The notes beneath the pieces are model-generated. The model searched no databases. It was given only the letters and a program-made list of their open reading frames with translations, and was not told the origin of the DNA. A program made the translations under genes and the position numbers. A stretch of DNA of 64,000 bases from NCBI GenBank assembly GCA_963708205.1, contig OY970196.1, forward strand, positions 2,170,001 through 2,234,000, given 5' to 3'. Shown one piece after another: positions 54,740 through 64,000 of this stretch. The stretch is from CAVYTF01 sp963708205. Lineage in GTDB: Bacteria; Bacteroidota; Bacteroidia; Chitinophagales; Chitinophagaceae. How positions within the stretch are numbered: the first letter of the stretch is position 1; each line of letters starts with the position of its first letter.

Positions 54740-55447
54740 ATGAAAACTCTTTTTTCTTTATTCGTTTATGTCAGTTTATTTAATTGTTGTTTCGCGCAGC
54801 AATTAGATCAAAATTATCAGGATCGTGGTTATCTGATGGATGTTTATGATAATTCAGGCAATAATATTTCTCAGAAAAAAATGACAGATATTAATGGCAC
54901 TCCTTTTTTAAATAGCGAGTGGGGCACAGGTGCAGTTAGCTTGAGCGATGGTCAGCAATTTGCAAACCTTACGTTACAATTCAATATCCAGGATAATAAA
55001 CTTTATTTTAAACAAGATAAAAAAGTATATGCTTTTGCTGTGAATGTATCTGCCTTTACTTTGAATTATAAAGATAATGATGTTGAAAAAGATGTCATCT
55101 TTAAGAGTGGCTATCCTGATCATAAAGGCAATCCCACTCCTGTTTTATATGAAGTTGTAACCGATGGTCCTAATGTGCAATTTTTAAAATACCTGCAATC
55201 TCATGTCGATGATCATTATATATATGGGATGGCTTCAATAAAAAAATATACGGTCAGCGAAGAATTATATTTATATGATGTGAAGAAAAATAAGTTGGTT
55301 AAATTTTCTGATAATTTAAAATCTATTCTTGAGGCGCTGCCGGAATATCAGGCAAATATTCTCAAATTTAATGCTGAAAATAATTATAAGTTGAATAATG
55401 ATAAGAGCATTAATGCTTTGGTAACGTCATTAAATTATCTGAAATAA
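54740..55447 (+). CDS. Secreted protein of unknown function
   Basis: 235 residues. The signal peptide (MKTLFSLFVYVSLFNCCFAQ) is followed by a region that looks like beta strands, GTPFLNSEWGTGAVSL and LYFKQDKKVYAFAVNV, and an Asn/Lys-rich helical end. I do not recognise a named family. It lies 114 bp downstream of xylA and may read through, but the gap is larger than in the pair. Confidence 0.75.
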   Translation: MKTLFSLFVYVSLFNCCFAQQLDQNYQDRGYLMDVYDNSGNNISQKKMTDINGTPFLNSEWGTGAVSLSDGQQFANLTLQFNIQDNKLYFKQDKKVYAFAVNVSAFTLNYKDNDVEKDVIFKSGYPDHKGNPTPVLYEVVTDGPNVQFLKYLQSHVDDHYIYGMASIKKYTVSEELYLYDVKKNKLVKFSDNLKSILEALPEYQANILKFNAENNYKLNNDKSINALVTSLNYLK

Positions 55448-55636
55448 TTTTCCTTCTTTTTACCAATATATTATTCGCGATGATGCTTTATAAGATCGGC
55501 TTATAGAGGTGACTTATAAATTTTGGGTTGAAAGCTTCAATTGCATTTTCCAAAAAACAGTTGTAAAATTTTATTTGGTTCGCATAATAATTTTATATCT
55601 GTAAAATTTTATTGTGCCAAATTCGTTTGAAAATTT

Positions 55637-56068
55637 ATGAAGCAAATTTTACTTTTTATAATTGCCATAATTTGTCTGATCCCTTTTGCGAAAGCTCAAA
55701 ATCCAAATAGTATTCTTGGCTTTTGGTTGAGTGATACAAAAAAGGGCAAGATTGAAATATTTCAATCCGGAAATAAATATTATGGAAAACTTGTTTGGGC
55801 AACAAATTTGGTTGATGCAAAGGGCGTATCAAGAAAAGACATTAATAATCCTAATGAAAAATTAAAAAACCGGCCTTTACTGAATGCAGTTCTTTTCACT
55901 GATTTTATTTATAAAGATGGTGAATGGGATGATGGGAAAATTTACGATCCCACAAGTGGAAAAACTTATAGCGGCACAATGAAAGTAAAAGGTGATAACC
56001 TCGAAATACGCGGCTACCTGGGCATTTCATTGTTTGGCAAAACAAAAGTTTGGCAAAGAGTAAAGTGA
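55637..56068 (+). CDS. DUF2147 secreted protein
   Basis: 143 residues. A signal peptide (1-20, ending AKAQ) is followed by the DUF2147 pattern: SILGFWLSDTKKGKIEIFQ, YYGKLVWATN, WDDGKIYDPTSGKTYSG and LEIRGYLGISLFGKT. The family is a small calycin-like beta barrel in Bacteroidota and Proteobacteria with unknown function. It is monocistronic. Confidence 0.9.
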   Translation: MKQILLFIIAIICLIPFAKAQNPNSILGFWLSDTKKGKIEIFQSGNKYYGKLVWATNLVDAKGVSRKDINNPNEKLKNRPLLNAVLFTDFIYKDGEWDDGKIYDPTSGKTYSGTMKVKGDNLEIRGYLGISLFGKTKVWQRVK

Positions 56069-56129
56069 AAAATGAATTCCTTTTCTCGTCACAAATTTTG
56101 CCTGCAAATTTTTTCTTCAATCACAATTC

Positions 56130-57110
56130 TTATTTTGATTTAAATTTTACTACTTCAAAATCTGAAGCCGGAATACTTCGCAGCGCACTTAAATCATCAT
56201 CATTCCAACGGGGGTCAGGAGCGCCGGAAATGAACATATTGTCGCCTGTGTCGGCAAGTATCAAACCATACTTTTTTAAAGCAGTTAAAATTATTTGATT
56301 GGAAGCTGAAAATGAACTTATGTCAACACTTGCCTTCAAACGAATGCGAGCTCCGTATGGCAAAGAATAATGCCATTTGCCGGTAACGTCTTCTGCACCA
56401 TCTGTTGCTGGTGCTATATATGATTTGGGATAAACAACATTGCGACTTAGAGTAAATCTTATTGCATGGTCAATTACACCTTTTGCCAGTTCATCGTATC
56501 GCACTAATCCCGGTAAAATAGGCAACCCGGATGCATCAGCTGCTATTCTGTTTTTATGCCTCAAAGAATCGCTGTTCAAATTAAAAATTGCTCCTGAGTA
56601 AGCGTCCCATCTTTTATTAACAGTATCTGGTGTAGCGCCAAATAATTCATACAAAATGCCGTTATCAACATCAACTGAAATAACAACTGCATCCCCGGTG
56701 CCATTGCCTTCAATAGGCGCAGTTAGTGGTATAGCATAAGGACCTCCATCGCTTTCGGGTTTATCTTCAAACTCAACCTTGTATTTTTTTTGCGAACCGC
56801 ATACCGCTGTATAAGGAATGCCGAATGAACTATCACTTCCAAAATCGGCATGTAAGTCTGATGATGCAAATTGACCAATTATAGAATCACTATACGGATC
56901 TACCGGTTGATTTGAAATATCTTCATTCCATGCATTGTCAGGAGGAAATATTTGTATATTTTCTACATCTTCTAAATTAGCAGTGCATGAGGTTTTTGAC
57001 TGATCAATTGCGGAAGAATTTTCTGTGTTTACGTTTATAGCTGTTTGATTTTCTTTGGTACATGAAAAGCAAATTGATAACGCGAAAAAAGATAGAATAA
57101 AGATTTTCAT
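56130..57110 (-). CDS. Lipoprotein of a widespread family of unknown function
   Basis: 326 residues with a lipobox ending CFSC near residue 17. The body has a conserved beginning, IFPPDNAWNEDISNQPVD, then LHADFGSDSSFGIPYTAV, DSGGPYAIPLTAPIEG-like and ASGLPILPGLVRYDEL. This layout (DNPWNTDISxxPVD ... DAAGLPILPGLVRYDE) occurs in secreted proteins of several phyla, without known function. It may be an envelope hydrolase or binding protein; that is a guess. Confidence 0.75.
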   Translation of the reverse strand: MKIFILSFFALSICFSCTKENQTAINVNTENSSAIDQSKTSCTANLEDVENIQIFPPDNAWNEDISNQPVDPYSDSIIGQFASSDLHADFGSDSSFGIPYTAVCGSQKKYKVEFEDKPESDGGPYAIPLTAPIEGNGTGDAVVISVDVDNGILYELFGATPDTVNKRWDAYSGAIFNLNSDSLRHKNRIAADASGLPILPGLVRYDELAKGVIDHAIRFTLSRNVVYPKSYIAPATDGAEDVTGKWHYSLPYGARIRLKASVDISSFSASNQIILTALKKYGLILADTGDNMFISGAPDPRWNDDDLSALRSIPASDFEVVKFKSK

Positions 57111-57185
57111 AAATTTTTTTTACTGGAATCTAAAATAATAAAAAAAAGAAATTCAGAAAATTAAAATCTACTAAAATTGGCATTA

Positions 57186-59462
57186 CTATCTCAAACTATC
57201 TGCAAACTTTTTTCTTATAATATTTAATGCGCCACCTGCTTTAAACCATTCTATTTGGTGTTCGTTGTAAGTATGATTTACAAAAATGGAATCAATTGTT
57301 CCATCTTTATGATGCAAGATCACAGTAAGTGGTTTGCCTGGCAAAAAATCTGTTAAGCCGTCAATATCAATCGTATCATCTTCCAAAACTTTATCGTAGT
57401 CTTCTTTATTTGCAAAGGTCAGCGCGAGCATTCCCTGTTTCTTTAAATTTGTTTCATGAATGCGTGCAAATGATTTTACCAAAATAGCGCGAACGCCTAA
57501 AAATCTTGGTTCCATCGCAGCATGTTCGCGGGAACTTCCCTCGCCATAATTTTCATCACCAACCACAATGCTTCCAATACCTGCAGCTTTATAAGCACGC
57601 TGTGTTGCAGGCACAGAGCCATATTCTCCTGTTAGTTGATTTTTTACAGAATCAGTTTTTTCATTAAAATAATTCACTGCACCGATCAGCATGTTGTTGG
57701 AAATATTATCAAGATGTCCGCGATATTTTAACCATGGACCCGCCATAGAAATATGGTCAGTGGTGCATTTCCCTTTTGCCTTGATTAATAATTTCAAACC
57801 TTTAATATCTGAACGTTCCCAAGGTGCAAAAGGAGCAAGCAATTGCAAACGTGTAGAATCAGAAGCCACAGCAACTTTGATGGCGCTTCCATCGGCAGCT
57901 GGTGCCTGAAAACCAGGATCATCAACCTGGAAGCCTTTTGGAGGAAGCTCAAAACCGGAAGGTTCTTCTAATAAAATTTCTTCGCCATTATCTGTTTTTA
58001 ATTTATCGGTTAATGGATTGAAACTAAGATGACCTGACAATGCAAATGCAGTAACGATTTCAGGAGAAGCTACAAAGGCATGGGTTGAAGAAAGCCCGTC
58101 ATTTCTTTTCGCAAAGTTTCTATTGAAAGAAGTGATGATAGAATTTTTTCTGTTCGGATCATCAATGTGTCTTGCCCATTGGCCGATGCATGGACCGCAG
58201 GCATTGGCAAGAACAACGCCGCCAATTTGTTCAAAGGTTTCAAGCAAACCATCACGCTCAATAGTAAACCGGACTTGCTCGCTTCCGGGAGTTACTGTAA
58301 ATTCTGAGCGTGCCTTGAAACCCTTATCCACAGCCTGTTTGGCTACAGATGCCGAGCGGGAAATATCTTCGTAAGAAGAATTGGTGCAGGAGCCTATCAA
58401 TGCAACTTCTAATTTTTCAGGCCAATTATTTGTTTTCACTGCATCTGCAAATTTGCTTATTGGCCACGCAAGATCCGGCGTGAAAGGTCCGTTCACGTAA
58501 GGCTCTAATTGGTTTAGATCAAGCTCTAATAATTGATCGTAATATTTTTCAGGATTTGCAAATACATCTTCATCGGGACGTAAATGCTCTTTCATTCCAT
58601 CAGCCAATAAGGCAACATCTTCGCGTGCTGTCGCTTTTAAGTATTCACTCATTTTTTCATCATAAGTAAATAAGCTGCAAGTCGCACCAATCTCTGCTCC
58701 CATATTACAAATGGTGCCTTTGCCTGTCGCACTTAAGCTGTCGGCGCCTTCGCCAAAATATTCAACAATGGCGCCTGTTCCGCCTTTTACAGTTAACTGT
58801 CCGGCAACCCAAAGAATGATATCTTTTGCACTGGTCCAACCGCTCATTTTTCCAGTGAGTTTTACACCAATCAACTTTGGCGATTTTAATTCCCATGGCA
58901 ATCCTGCCATTACATCGCAGGCATCTGCGCCACCAACACCAATCGCTATCATGCCCAGCCCGCCTGCATTTGGCGTGTGTGAATCTGTGCCAATCATCAT
59001 GCCGCCGGGAAATGCATAATTTTCTAAAACCACCTGGTGAATAATTCCTGCGCCAGGTTTCCAAAAGCCAATACCATATTTATTTGAAACAGAAGAAAGA
59101 AAATCATAGACCTCTTTGTTTACATCAAGTGCAGTGTGAAGATCTTCTGATGCACCAACTTTTGCCTGTATTAAATGGTCGCAATGTACGGTTGATGGCA
59201 CAGCAACTTTTGGTCTGCCTGCCTGCATAAATTGCAATAAGGCCATTTGTGCAGTTGCATCCTGCATGGCTACACGATCAGGAGCAAAATCAACATAATT
59301 TTTGCCGCGCTCAAAAGCTTCTATTTGTTGTGCCGAATGTAAATGTGCATAAAGAATTTTTTCTGAAAGAGTCAGTTGCCTGCCAAGAACTTTACGCGCA
59401 ACATCAATCTTTGCGGGCATTGCAGCGTATAAACTTTTAATCATCTCAATATCAAATGCCAT
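57186..59462 (-). CDS. acn: Aconitate hydratase
   Basis: 758 residues. The [4Fe-4S] cluster ligands are Cys359 in IGSCTNSS and Cys422 and Cys425 in NACGPCIGQ. Further motifs are TDSHTPNAGGLG near 160, SFNRNFAKRNDG and the swivel-domain loop YGEGSSREHAA. It isomerises citrate to isocitrate in the TCA cycle. The length matches Bacteroidota mitochondrial-type aconitases. It is transcribed alone. Upstream lies a repeat module. Confidence 0.97.
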   Translation of the reverse strand: MAFDIEMIKSLYAAMPAKIDVARKVLGRQLTLSEKILYAHLHSAQQIEAFERGKNYVDFAPDRVAMQDATAQMALLQFMQAGRPKVAVPSTVHCDHLIQAKVGASEDLHTALDVNKEVYDFLSSVSNKYGIGFWKPGAGIIHQVVLENYAFPGGMMIGTDSHTPNAGGLGMIAIGVGGADACDVMAGLPWELKSPKLIGVKLTGKMSGWTSAKDIILWVAGQLTVKGGTGAIVEYFGEGADSLSATGKGTICNMGAEIGATCSLFTYDEKMSEYLKATAREDVALLADGMKEHLRPDEDVFANPEKYYDQLLELDLNQLEPYVNGPFTPDLAWPISKFADAVKTNNWPEKLEVALIGSCTNSSYEDISRSASVAKQAVDKGFKARSEFTVTPGSEQVRFTIERDGLLETFEQIGGVVLANACGPCIGQWARHIDDPNRKNSIITSFNRNFAKRNDGLSSTHAFVASPEIVTAFALSGHLSFNPLTDKLKTDNGEEILLEEPSGFELPPKGFQVDDPGFQAPAADGSAIKVAVASDSTRLQLLAPFAPWERSDIKGLKLLIKAKGKCTTDHISMAGPWLKYRGHLDNISNNMLIGAVNYFNEKTDSVKNQLTGEYGSVPATQRAYKAAGIGSIVVGDENYGEGSSREHAAMEPRFLGVRAILVKSFARIHETNLKKQGMLALTFANKEDYDKVLEDDTIDIDGLTDFLPGKPLTVILHHKDGTIDSIFVNHTYNEHQIEWFKAGGALNIIRKKFADSLR

Positions 59463-59536
59463 AACTTTTGTATTTATGAATTGGTAAAAAAGTATTTAAT
59501 AAAATATAATGGGCCTGCTCAATAGACTTGAAGAAC

Positions 59537-59558
59537 GTACAAGAGTGCGACGCAACGA
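59537..59558. repeat. Second copy of the GTGCGACGCAACGA repeat module
   Basis: 22 bases with one mismatch to 4005-4026, in the gap between the divergent aconitase and PspC genes. Same orientation. The flanks differ, so only a short core is shared. Confidence 0.65.
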
Positions 59559-59693
59559 AAGCCAAATATCTATTCTTAACCATGGCTCACAAAAAAATTA
59601 AATACGTATTAAAATATGCGCGAATTTACAACAAAACGAAGGGTTTAAAAAATGGTTTAGAAGAATATTGAAACTAATTTTTAAATTGCATGA

Positions 59694-59915
59694 ATGAAGA
59701 AGCTTAAATTTTTTATTGAATGGCAGGCGTTCGGTGTCTGCACTGCGATTGGTGAAAAATTAGGCATTGCAACATCGCGGATAAGAATGTGGTTTATTTA
59801 TATTTCGTTTCTTACAGTTGGCTCGCCAATAATTGTTTATATGATCATGGCTTTTTGGATGAACATAAAAAAGTATATTCTTTTTGGCCGCCGCAATCCG
59901 CTGAAATATTTATAA
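59694..59915 (+). CDS. PspC-domain small membrane protein
   Basis: 73 residues: the PspC fold with WQAFGVCTAIGEKLGIATSR and a membrane helix IRMWFIYISFLTVGSPIIVY, then a basic tail KKYILFGRRNP. PspC-type proteins sense or respond to membrane stress. The following gene encodes an AraC regulator that starts just after the stop, which suggests they work together. Confidence 0.85.
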   Translation: MKKLKFFIEWQAFGVCTAIGEKLGIATSRIRMWFIYISFLTVGSPIIVYMIMAFWMNIKKYILFGRRNPLKYL

Positions 59916-59932
59916 ATATTGACTGTATCGCT

Positions 59933-60874
59933 TTGATAAAATTTGACTATAACCAAACTAATTACACCGAATTAATAAAACATTATGCGCGTGCTTTCGG
60001 CACAAAGGTAACTGACAATAAAATTTTACTTCCTGAGAAAATTGGCAGCGGATCTATCAGTGTTTTTATTTTATCAAATGGCTTGCAGGTTTTTTGTTCT
60101 GATTATATTTTGAAAGAAGATCTTTTGCTGACAAGAAAAAAAAATAGCAAAGAATTTTTCTTATTGAGGTTTGAAGAAGTGGTTGTGCAATCTGCCTCGC
60201 AACCTTTATCAAAATCTGCGGTGATATTATCAGGAATAAATAATGACCATCTTTTTTTTCAAACTGCACGATCGCACGTAAAAGTTTTTTCACTTCTTTT
60301 TGAAAAAAAATGGCTGCAAAATTTTTTTACAAAACAACAGGGCGAAGATTTATTGAAATATTTATCTGCCAATATGGGCACTTTTATTTACGAGCAAATG
60401 GATTCTGAATATCGTTTGCTTGTACACGAAGCCACAACAAATGAAGATAAAAGATTCGATGCTTTCATAATTAAAAACCGAGCAATGCTGCTGCTGGAGC
60501 GATTCTTCACACGACTTTATATGAAAATGACGGATGCACATTTCAGCTTAAAAATTTCAGCAGAGGAAATTGCAACTTTAAAAATAGTGGAAGCAGAATT
60601 GCTCAAAGATTTTTCTGAAATGCCTGATCTAAAAAAACTTTCGCGCATGGCAGCAATGAGTCCTTCAAAATTTCATGCATCTTTTAAAGAGATGTTTGGC
60701 TTGCCCGTTTTTGCCTATTATCAAAAACATAAAATGAATAAAGCAAAGGCAATGCTTATTTCAAAAAAATATACGCCAAAGCATGTGAGCGAAGAATTGG
60801 GATTCTCGAATTTTACCAATTTTGCCAAAGCGTTTGCAAAAGCGTTTGATCAATCGCCGCATCAAATTACCTGA
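59933..60874 (+). CDS. AraC-family regulator, non-ATG start
   Basis: About 313 residues if TTG at 59933 is used. The only in-frame ATG upstream (59789) would overlap PspC and add an unconserved leader. The N-terminal 200 residues are a cupin-like sensing domain (SGSISVFILSNGLQVFCSDY, EFFLLRFEE). The C-terminus has AraC helix-turn-helix motifs: LKKLSRMAAMSPSKFHASFK and HVSEELGFSNFTNFAKAF. It is 18 bp after the PspC stop. A paralogue follows directly. Confidence 0.8.
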   Translation: MIKFDYNQTNYTELIKHYARAFGTKVTDNKILLPEKIGSGSISVFILSNGLQVFCSDYILKEDLLLTRKKNSKEFFLLRFEEVVVQSASQPLSKSAVILSGINNDHLFFQTARSHVKVFSLLFEKKWLQNFFTKQQGEDLLKYLSANMGTFIYEQMDSEYRLLVHEATTNEDKRFDAFIIKNRAMLLLERFFTRLYMKMTDAHFSLKISAEEIATLKIVEAELLKDFSEMPDLKKLSRMAAMSPSKFHASFKEMFGLPVFAYYQKHKMNKAKAMLISKKYTPKHVSEELGFSNFTNFAKAFAKAFDQSPHQIT

Positions 60875-60892
60875 TAAGAAAAATATTCTTTT

Positions 60893-61909
60893 TTGAAAAA
60901 AATAATTTACAAAGGAATAAAATATTCAAATCTTGTAGAAGTATTTGCTGCAAACACGCATAGCAAAGTAAAAAATAATTTTCTTAAAATTCCTGCTGCT
61001 TTTGGCGAAGGATATATTTGGTCTGAAGATTTTGAAGATGGCATTTCTTTTTTTGCCGCCGATATTTGTTCGCATGAAGATATGCTGCTGGAACGGGTTG
61101 CAGAGGAAGAGTCTTATTTAATATTACATTTTCACGAAGCTGATTTCGAAAATGAAAACGAAAAAATAATTTCGTCTGAAGGAATAAGAAAAAGTGCCGC
61201 CTTTCTTTCTAATACCTTTTTAGGTTCTGAAATTTTATTTCCAAAACATTGCAGGCTGCGGATTTGCAGAATTTTATTTGAGAAAAAACATTTGCTGAAA
61301 ATAATTGAAAATGATGTTGCTGATAATTTTATAAGTATGTATTTCTCTGAATATTTTCGTGATAAAAAAATTGAGCCGCTTAATAATAACTATCGCATTA
61401 TTTTGAATGAATTGATACTGGAAAAAATTGAGCATCCTTTTGCAGATCTTTTTATTCAAAACAGAATCATGCTTCTGATAGAAAGGTTTATAAAGAATTT
61501 TTTTCAAAAATCACAAAATAAAATCGGTATAAAACTTAGTGAAGAAGAAATATCCAGGTTAATGAAAGTTGAAGCATTGCTGATAAAAAATTTTGATAAA
61601 GATCCTCCGAAAATCGAAGTGCTGTCAAGGCTTTGCGCGATGAGTCCTACAAAACTAAAAATAAATTTTAAAGCTTTGTATAGTATGCCGATATATGAAT
61701 ATTATCAAAAAAACAGGATGATGCATGCAAAGAATTTATTGCTTGAAAATAAATATTCAACTGCTGAAGTTGGCAGAATGGTTGGCTACACTAATCTTGG
61801 ACACTTTGCGGCTGCCTTTAAAAAAACATTTAATGTGCTTCCAAAAAACATTATTAAAATAAAAGAACAATCTTTAAAACGCGGTGAAGAGATTTTTACA
61901 AGGTCATAA
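60893..61909 (+). CDS. AraC-family regulator, tandem paralogue, TTG start
   Basis: 338 residues from TTG at 60893, 18 bp after the stop of the preceding regulator. Same architecture: an N-terminal cupin-like domain (SFFAADICSHEDMLLERVAEE), then EVLSRLCAMSPTKLKINFKA and EVGRMVGYTNLGHFAAAFKK. The two are diverged but clearly related, so this is a tandem duplication. No ATG fits the start. The stop overlaps kdsA by 6 bp. Confidence 0.8.
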   Translation: MKKIIYKGIKYSNLVEVFAANTHSKVKNNFLKIPAAFGEGYIWSEDFEDGISFFAADICSHEDMLLERVAEEESYLILHFHEADFENENEKIISSEGIRKSAAFLSNTFLGSEILFPKHCRLRICRILFEKKHLLKIIENDVADNFISMYFSEYFRDKKIEPLNNNYRIILNELILEKIEHPFADLFIQNRIMLLIERFIKNFFQKSQNKIGIKLSEEEISRLMKVEALLIKNFDKDPPKIEVLSRLCAMSPTKLKINFKALYSMPIYEYYQKNRMMHAKNLLLENKYSTAEVGRMVGYTNLGHFAAAFKKTFNVLPKNIIKIKEQSLKRGEEIFTRS

Positions 61910-62740
61910 GAATTTTTTATTTGTAACAGCTTTTTTTATTTTCACCAGCTGCTCAAGCAAGGGCTCGAGCAATTCTAATTGCAGCATATTTGCGCCATCA
62001 CTTAAAGCCTCTTTTGGATTAGGATGAGTTTCAATAAACAAGCCATCTGCACCAGCTGCAATCGCGGCTTTTGCAATGGTAGCAATCATTCCAGGGTTTC
62101 CGCCAGTAATTCCTGATGATTGATTTGGCTGTTGCAAACTATGCGTGCAATCAACAACAACAGGCACATCAAACTGCTGCATGATGGGAATATTTCTATA
62201 GTCAACCACCAAATCCTGGTAACCAAAAGTTGTTCCTCTTTCAGTTAAAATAATTTTGTTGTTGCCTGCTTTTTTTATTTTATCAACTGCAAACTTCATT
62301 GCATCGCCGCTTAAAAATTGCCCTTTTTTTACATTGATAATCTTGTTTGTTTGCGCTGCGGCAATAAGCAGATCTGTTTGCCTGCAAAGAAATGCAGGTA
62401 TTTGCAATACATCCACATACTTTGCTGCGGGTGCGGCTTCGTCATGCGCATGTATGTCTGAAGTGGTTGGCAATTGAAATTTTTTGCCTGTTTTTTTTAC
62501 GAGCTGCAAAGCATTTTCATCACCAATTCCTGTGAACGAATTTGCGCTCGTTCTGTTTGCTTTTCTATAAGATGATTTGAAAATATAAGGTATGGACAAC
62601 CTTTTACAAATTGATGAAACCTTTGCTGCCACTTCATTTAAGAGCGCTTCACTTTCTACAACGCAAGGACCTGCAATGAGAAAAAAACTTTTTTCATCAT
62701 AAGATTGTTGTGCAAATATTTCTTCTAAATAAATTTTCAT
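61904..62740 (-). CDS. kdsA: 3-deoxy-8-phosphooctulonate synthase
   Basis: 278 residues with the KdsA TIM barrel: FFLIAGPCVVESEALLNEVA, YIFKSSYRKANRTS, VDVLQIPAFLCRQTDLLIAA, TERGTTFGYQDLVVDYRNIP and ADGLFIETHPNPKEALSDGA. It condenses arabinose-5-phosphate with phosphoenolpyruvate in lipid A/Kdo synthesis. It converges with the AraC gene and is divergent from the epimerase-like gene. Confidence 0.95.
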   Translation of the reverse strand: MKIYLEEIFAQQSYDEKSFFLIAGPCVVESEALLNEVAAKVSSICKRLSIPYIFKSSYRKANRTSANSFTGIGDENALQLVKKTGKKFQLPTTSDIHAHDEAAPAAKYVDVLQIPAFLCRQTDLLIAAAQTNKIINVKKGQFLSGDAMKFAVDKIKKAGNNKIILTERGTTFGYQDLVVDYRNIPIMQQFDVPVVVDCTHSLQQPNQSSGITGGNPGMIATIAKAAIAAGADGLFIETHPNPKEALSDGANMLQLELLEPLLEQLVKIKKAVTNKKFL

Positions 62741-62833
62741 TCATCAAAAATACAATGAATAAAATGTTTAAAGATTATTGCAATTAGACTCAATCTTGGA
62801 ATTTTAATTTAACGCTTACTTTTATATACTTTA

Positions 62834-63787
62834 ATGATTGCTATGCAAAAAGAAAAAATACTTGTGATAGGTGCAAGCGGCCAAATAGGCGTGGAGCTAA
62901 CACTTGCTTTGAGAAAAATTTATGGTAATGCAAATGTTGTTGCTTCAGATTTGCGGGAAGAAAATGAATTGCTTAAAGGAAGCGGTCCATACGTTTCGCT
63001 TGATGTGATGAATAAAGAAATGCTGCATGTGCAGGTGATCCGTCAAAATATTACGCAGATATATTTGCTCGCTGCAATTCTTTCTGCGACAGCAGAAAAA
63101 AATCCAAATCTTGCATGGAACTTAAATATGCAGGGCTTATTGAATGTACTTGATATTGCCCGCGAAGAAAAATTAAAAAAAATATATTGGCCAAGCAGCA
63201 TCGCAGTTTTTGGACCAACATCACCAAAACAAAATTGTCCGCAACAAACAGTGATAGAGCCTGTAACTGTTTATGGCATTAGCAAATATGCAGGCGAGTT
63301 TTGGTGTAATTATTTTAATAATCGTTTTAAAGTTGATGTAAGAAGTTTGCGATACCCCGGATTGATAAGTTATAAAAGTGAGCCCGGCGGTGGCACAACA
63401 GATTATGCTGTTGAGATTTTTAATGAAGCGATCGAGCATAAAAAATATGAATGTTTTTTAAAAGAAAAAACTTATTTGCCAATGATGTATATGCCTGATG
63501 CCATTCGCGCTACGCTTGAATTAATGGAAGCTCCGGCTGATAAAATTTCTGTGCGTACGTCTTATAATATTTCCGGTGTTAGTTTTTCACCCAAAGAAAT
63601 TAGTGCTGAAATAAAAAAATATATTCCCGGCTTTAAGATTTCATACAAGCCTGATTATCGTCAAATAATTGCAGACAGTTGGCCGCAAAGTATTGATGAT
63701 ACGGTTGCAAAAAAAGATTGGGGTTGGAAAGCAGAATATGATTTAGAAAAAATGACGAAAGATATGATTGACAATATAAAAAAATAA
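62834..63787 (+). CDS. SDR family threonine 3-dehydrogenase-like enzyme
   Basis: 317 residues. The Rossmann motif is ILVIGASGQIGVELTLALRK, the catalytic Tyr/Lys is in YGISKYAGE, and PGLISYKSEPGGGTTDYAVE with FLKEKTYLPMMYMPDAIRAT matches the SDR-type L-threonine dehydrogenase subgroup. It oxidises threonine to 2-amino-3-ketobutyrate, or acts as a sugar epimerase in weaker relatives. Met4 (MQKEKILVIG) is an alternative start. Confidence 0.85.
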   Translation: MIAMQKEKILVIGASGQIGVELTLALRKIYGNANVVASDLREENELLKGSGPYVSLDVMNKEMLHVQVIRQNITQIYLLAAILSATAEKNPNLAWNLNMQGLLNVLDIAREEKLKKIYWPSSIAVFGPTSPKQNCPQQTVIEPVTVYGISKYAGEFWCNYFNNRFKVDVRSLRYPGLISYKSEPGGGTTDYAVEIFNEAIEHKKYECFLKEKTYLPMMYMPDAIRATLELMEAPADKISVRTSYNISGVSFSPKEISAEIKKYIPGFKISYKPDYRQIIADSWPQSIDDTVAKKDWGWKAEYDLEKMTKDMIDNIKK

Positions 63788-64000
63788 TTACCACGCAATA
63801 TCTGCAACCGTTTTGTTTTCAAGAATTGCAAGGTTTGCATCTCTCACCATTATCATCACACGGTTCAAGCCGCAATATTCTTCATTGCAATCCATACATC
63901 TTTTGTAGAAATGTAAACTCACGCAAGGCAAGGGCGCAATGGGTCCATCAACCAATCGCAACACATCTGCCAGCAAAATTTTATCTGCTTCTTTTGCCAA
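63788..64000 (-). CDS. Rrf2-family transcriptional regulator (C-terminal part, runs off right edge)
   Basis: The C-terminal 70 residues are visible: DKILLADVLRLVDGPIAPLP, then a Cys-rich segment CVSLHFYKRCMDCNEEYC and VRDANLAILENKTVADIAW. This fits the Rrf2 family, whose Cys residues may bind an Fe-S cluster. The DNA-binding N-terminus lies beyond the window. Its target genes are not known; it is convergent with the SDR gene. Confidence 0.85.
   Translation of the reverse strand: MAKEADKILLADVLRLVDGPIAPLPCVSLHFYKRCMDCNEEYCGLNRVMIMVRDANLAILENKTVADIAW

Overview
The window comes from an AT-rich Bacteroidota chromosome, most likely a free-living member of the Chitinophagaceae. The evidence is two SusC/SusD outer-membrane genes, secreted proteins with type IX secretion (T9SS) type A and type B C-terminal domains, many lipoproteins, and an almost complete lack of Shine-Dalgarno spacing. 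No rRNA, tRNA, CRISPR array, transposase or phage gene was found.

Layout. 1-5.6 kb (minus): an N-type F-ATPase operon, order atpD-C-Q-R-B-E-F-A, with alpha running off the left edge. 5.8-14.3 kb: a stress-type island (two copies of a small protein related to bacterial eRF1-like proteins, slipin, truncated PRC-barrel protein, DUF892 ferritin-like protein, DUF2061 protein, histidine kinase, AraC regulator, cupin). It is mixed with gene debris: the tail of phosphoglucomutase, a frameshifted DUF1801 gene and a DUF2252 shard. 14.7-29.6 kb: large T9SS-secreted proteins, unrelated metabolic genes, and two separate 21-bp tandem-repeat loci. 29.7-38.9 kb (mostly plus): a periplasmic sugar isomerase-like protein, sugar and amino-acid transporters, a sarcosine oxidase-like enzyme, an S9 peptidase and a GH13 amylase.

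38.9-51.4 kb (minus) is the most interesting block. Eight closely spaced genes encode SusC, SusD, a PQQ dehydrogenase fused to cytochrome c, a Tat-exported TIM-barrel sugar isomerase, an exported nucleoside hydrolase, a GMC oxidoreductase with a Cys motif typical of 3Fe-4S subunits, ribokinase and a GRP-type sugar transporter. It is divergent from xylB-xylA across a 388-bp region with a 13-bp inverted repeat. I infer a locus for taking up pentosides or nucleosides, oxidising and splitting them in the envelope, and phosphorylating the pentose inside the cell. I do not recognise this gene combination as a described system.

54.7-64 kb: secreted proteins of unknown function, aconitase, a PspC-like protein with two tandem AraC regulators that lack ATG starts, kdsA, a threonine dehydrogenase-like SDR and the C-terminus of an Rrf2 regulator.
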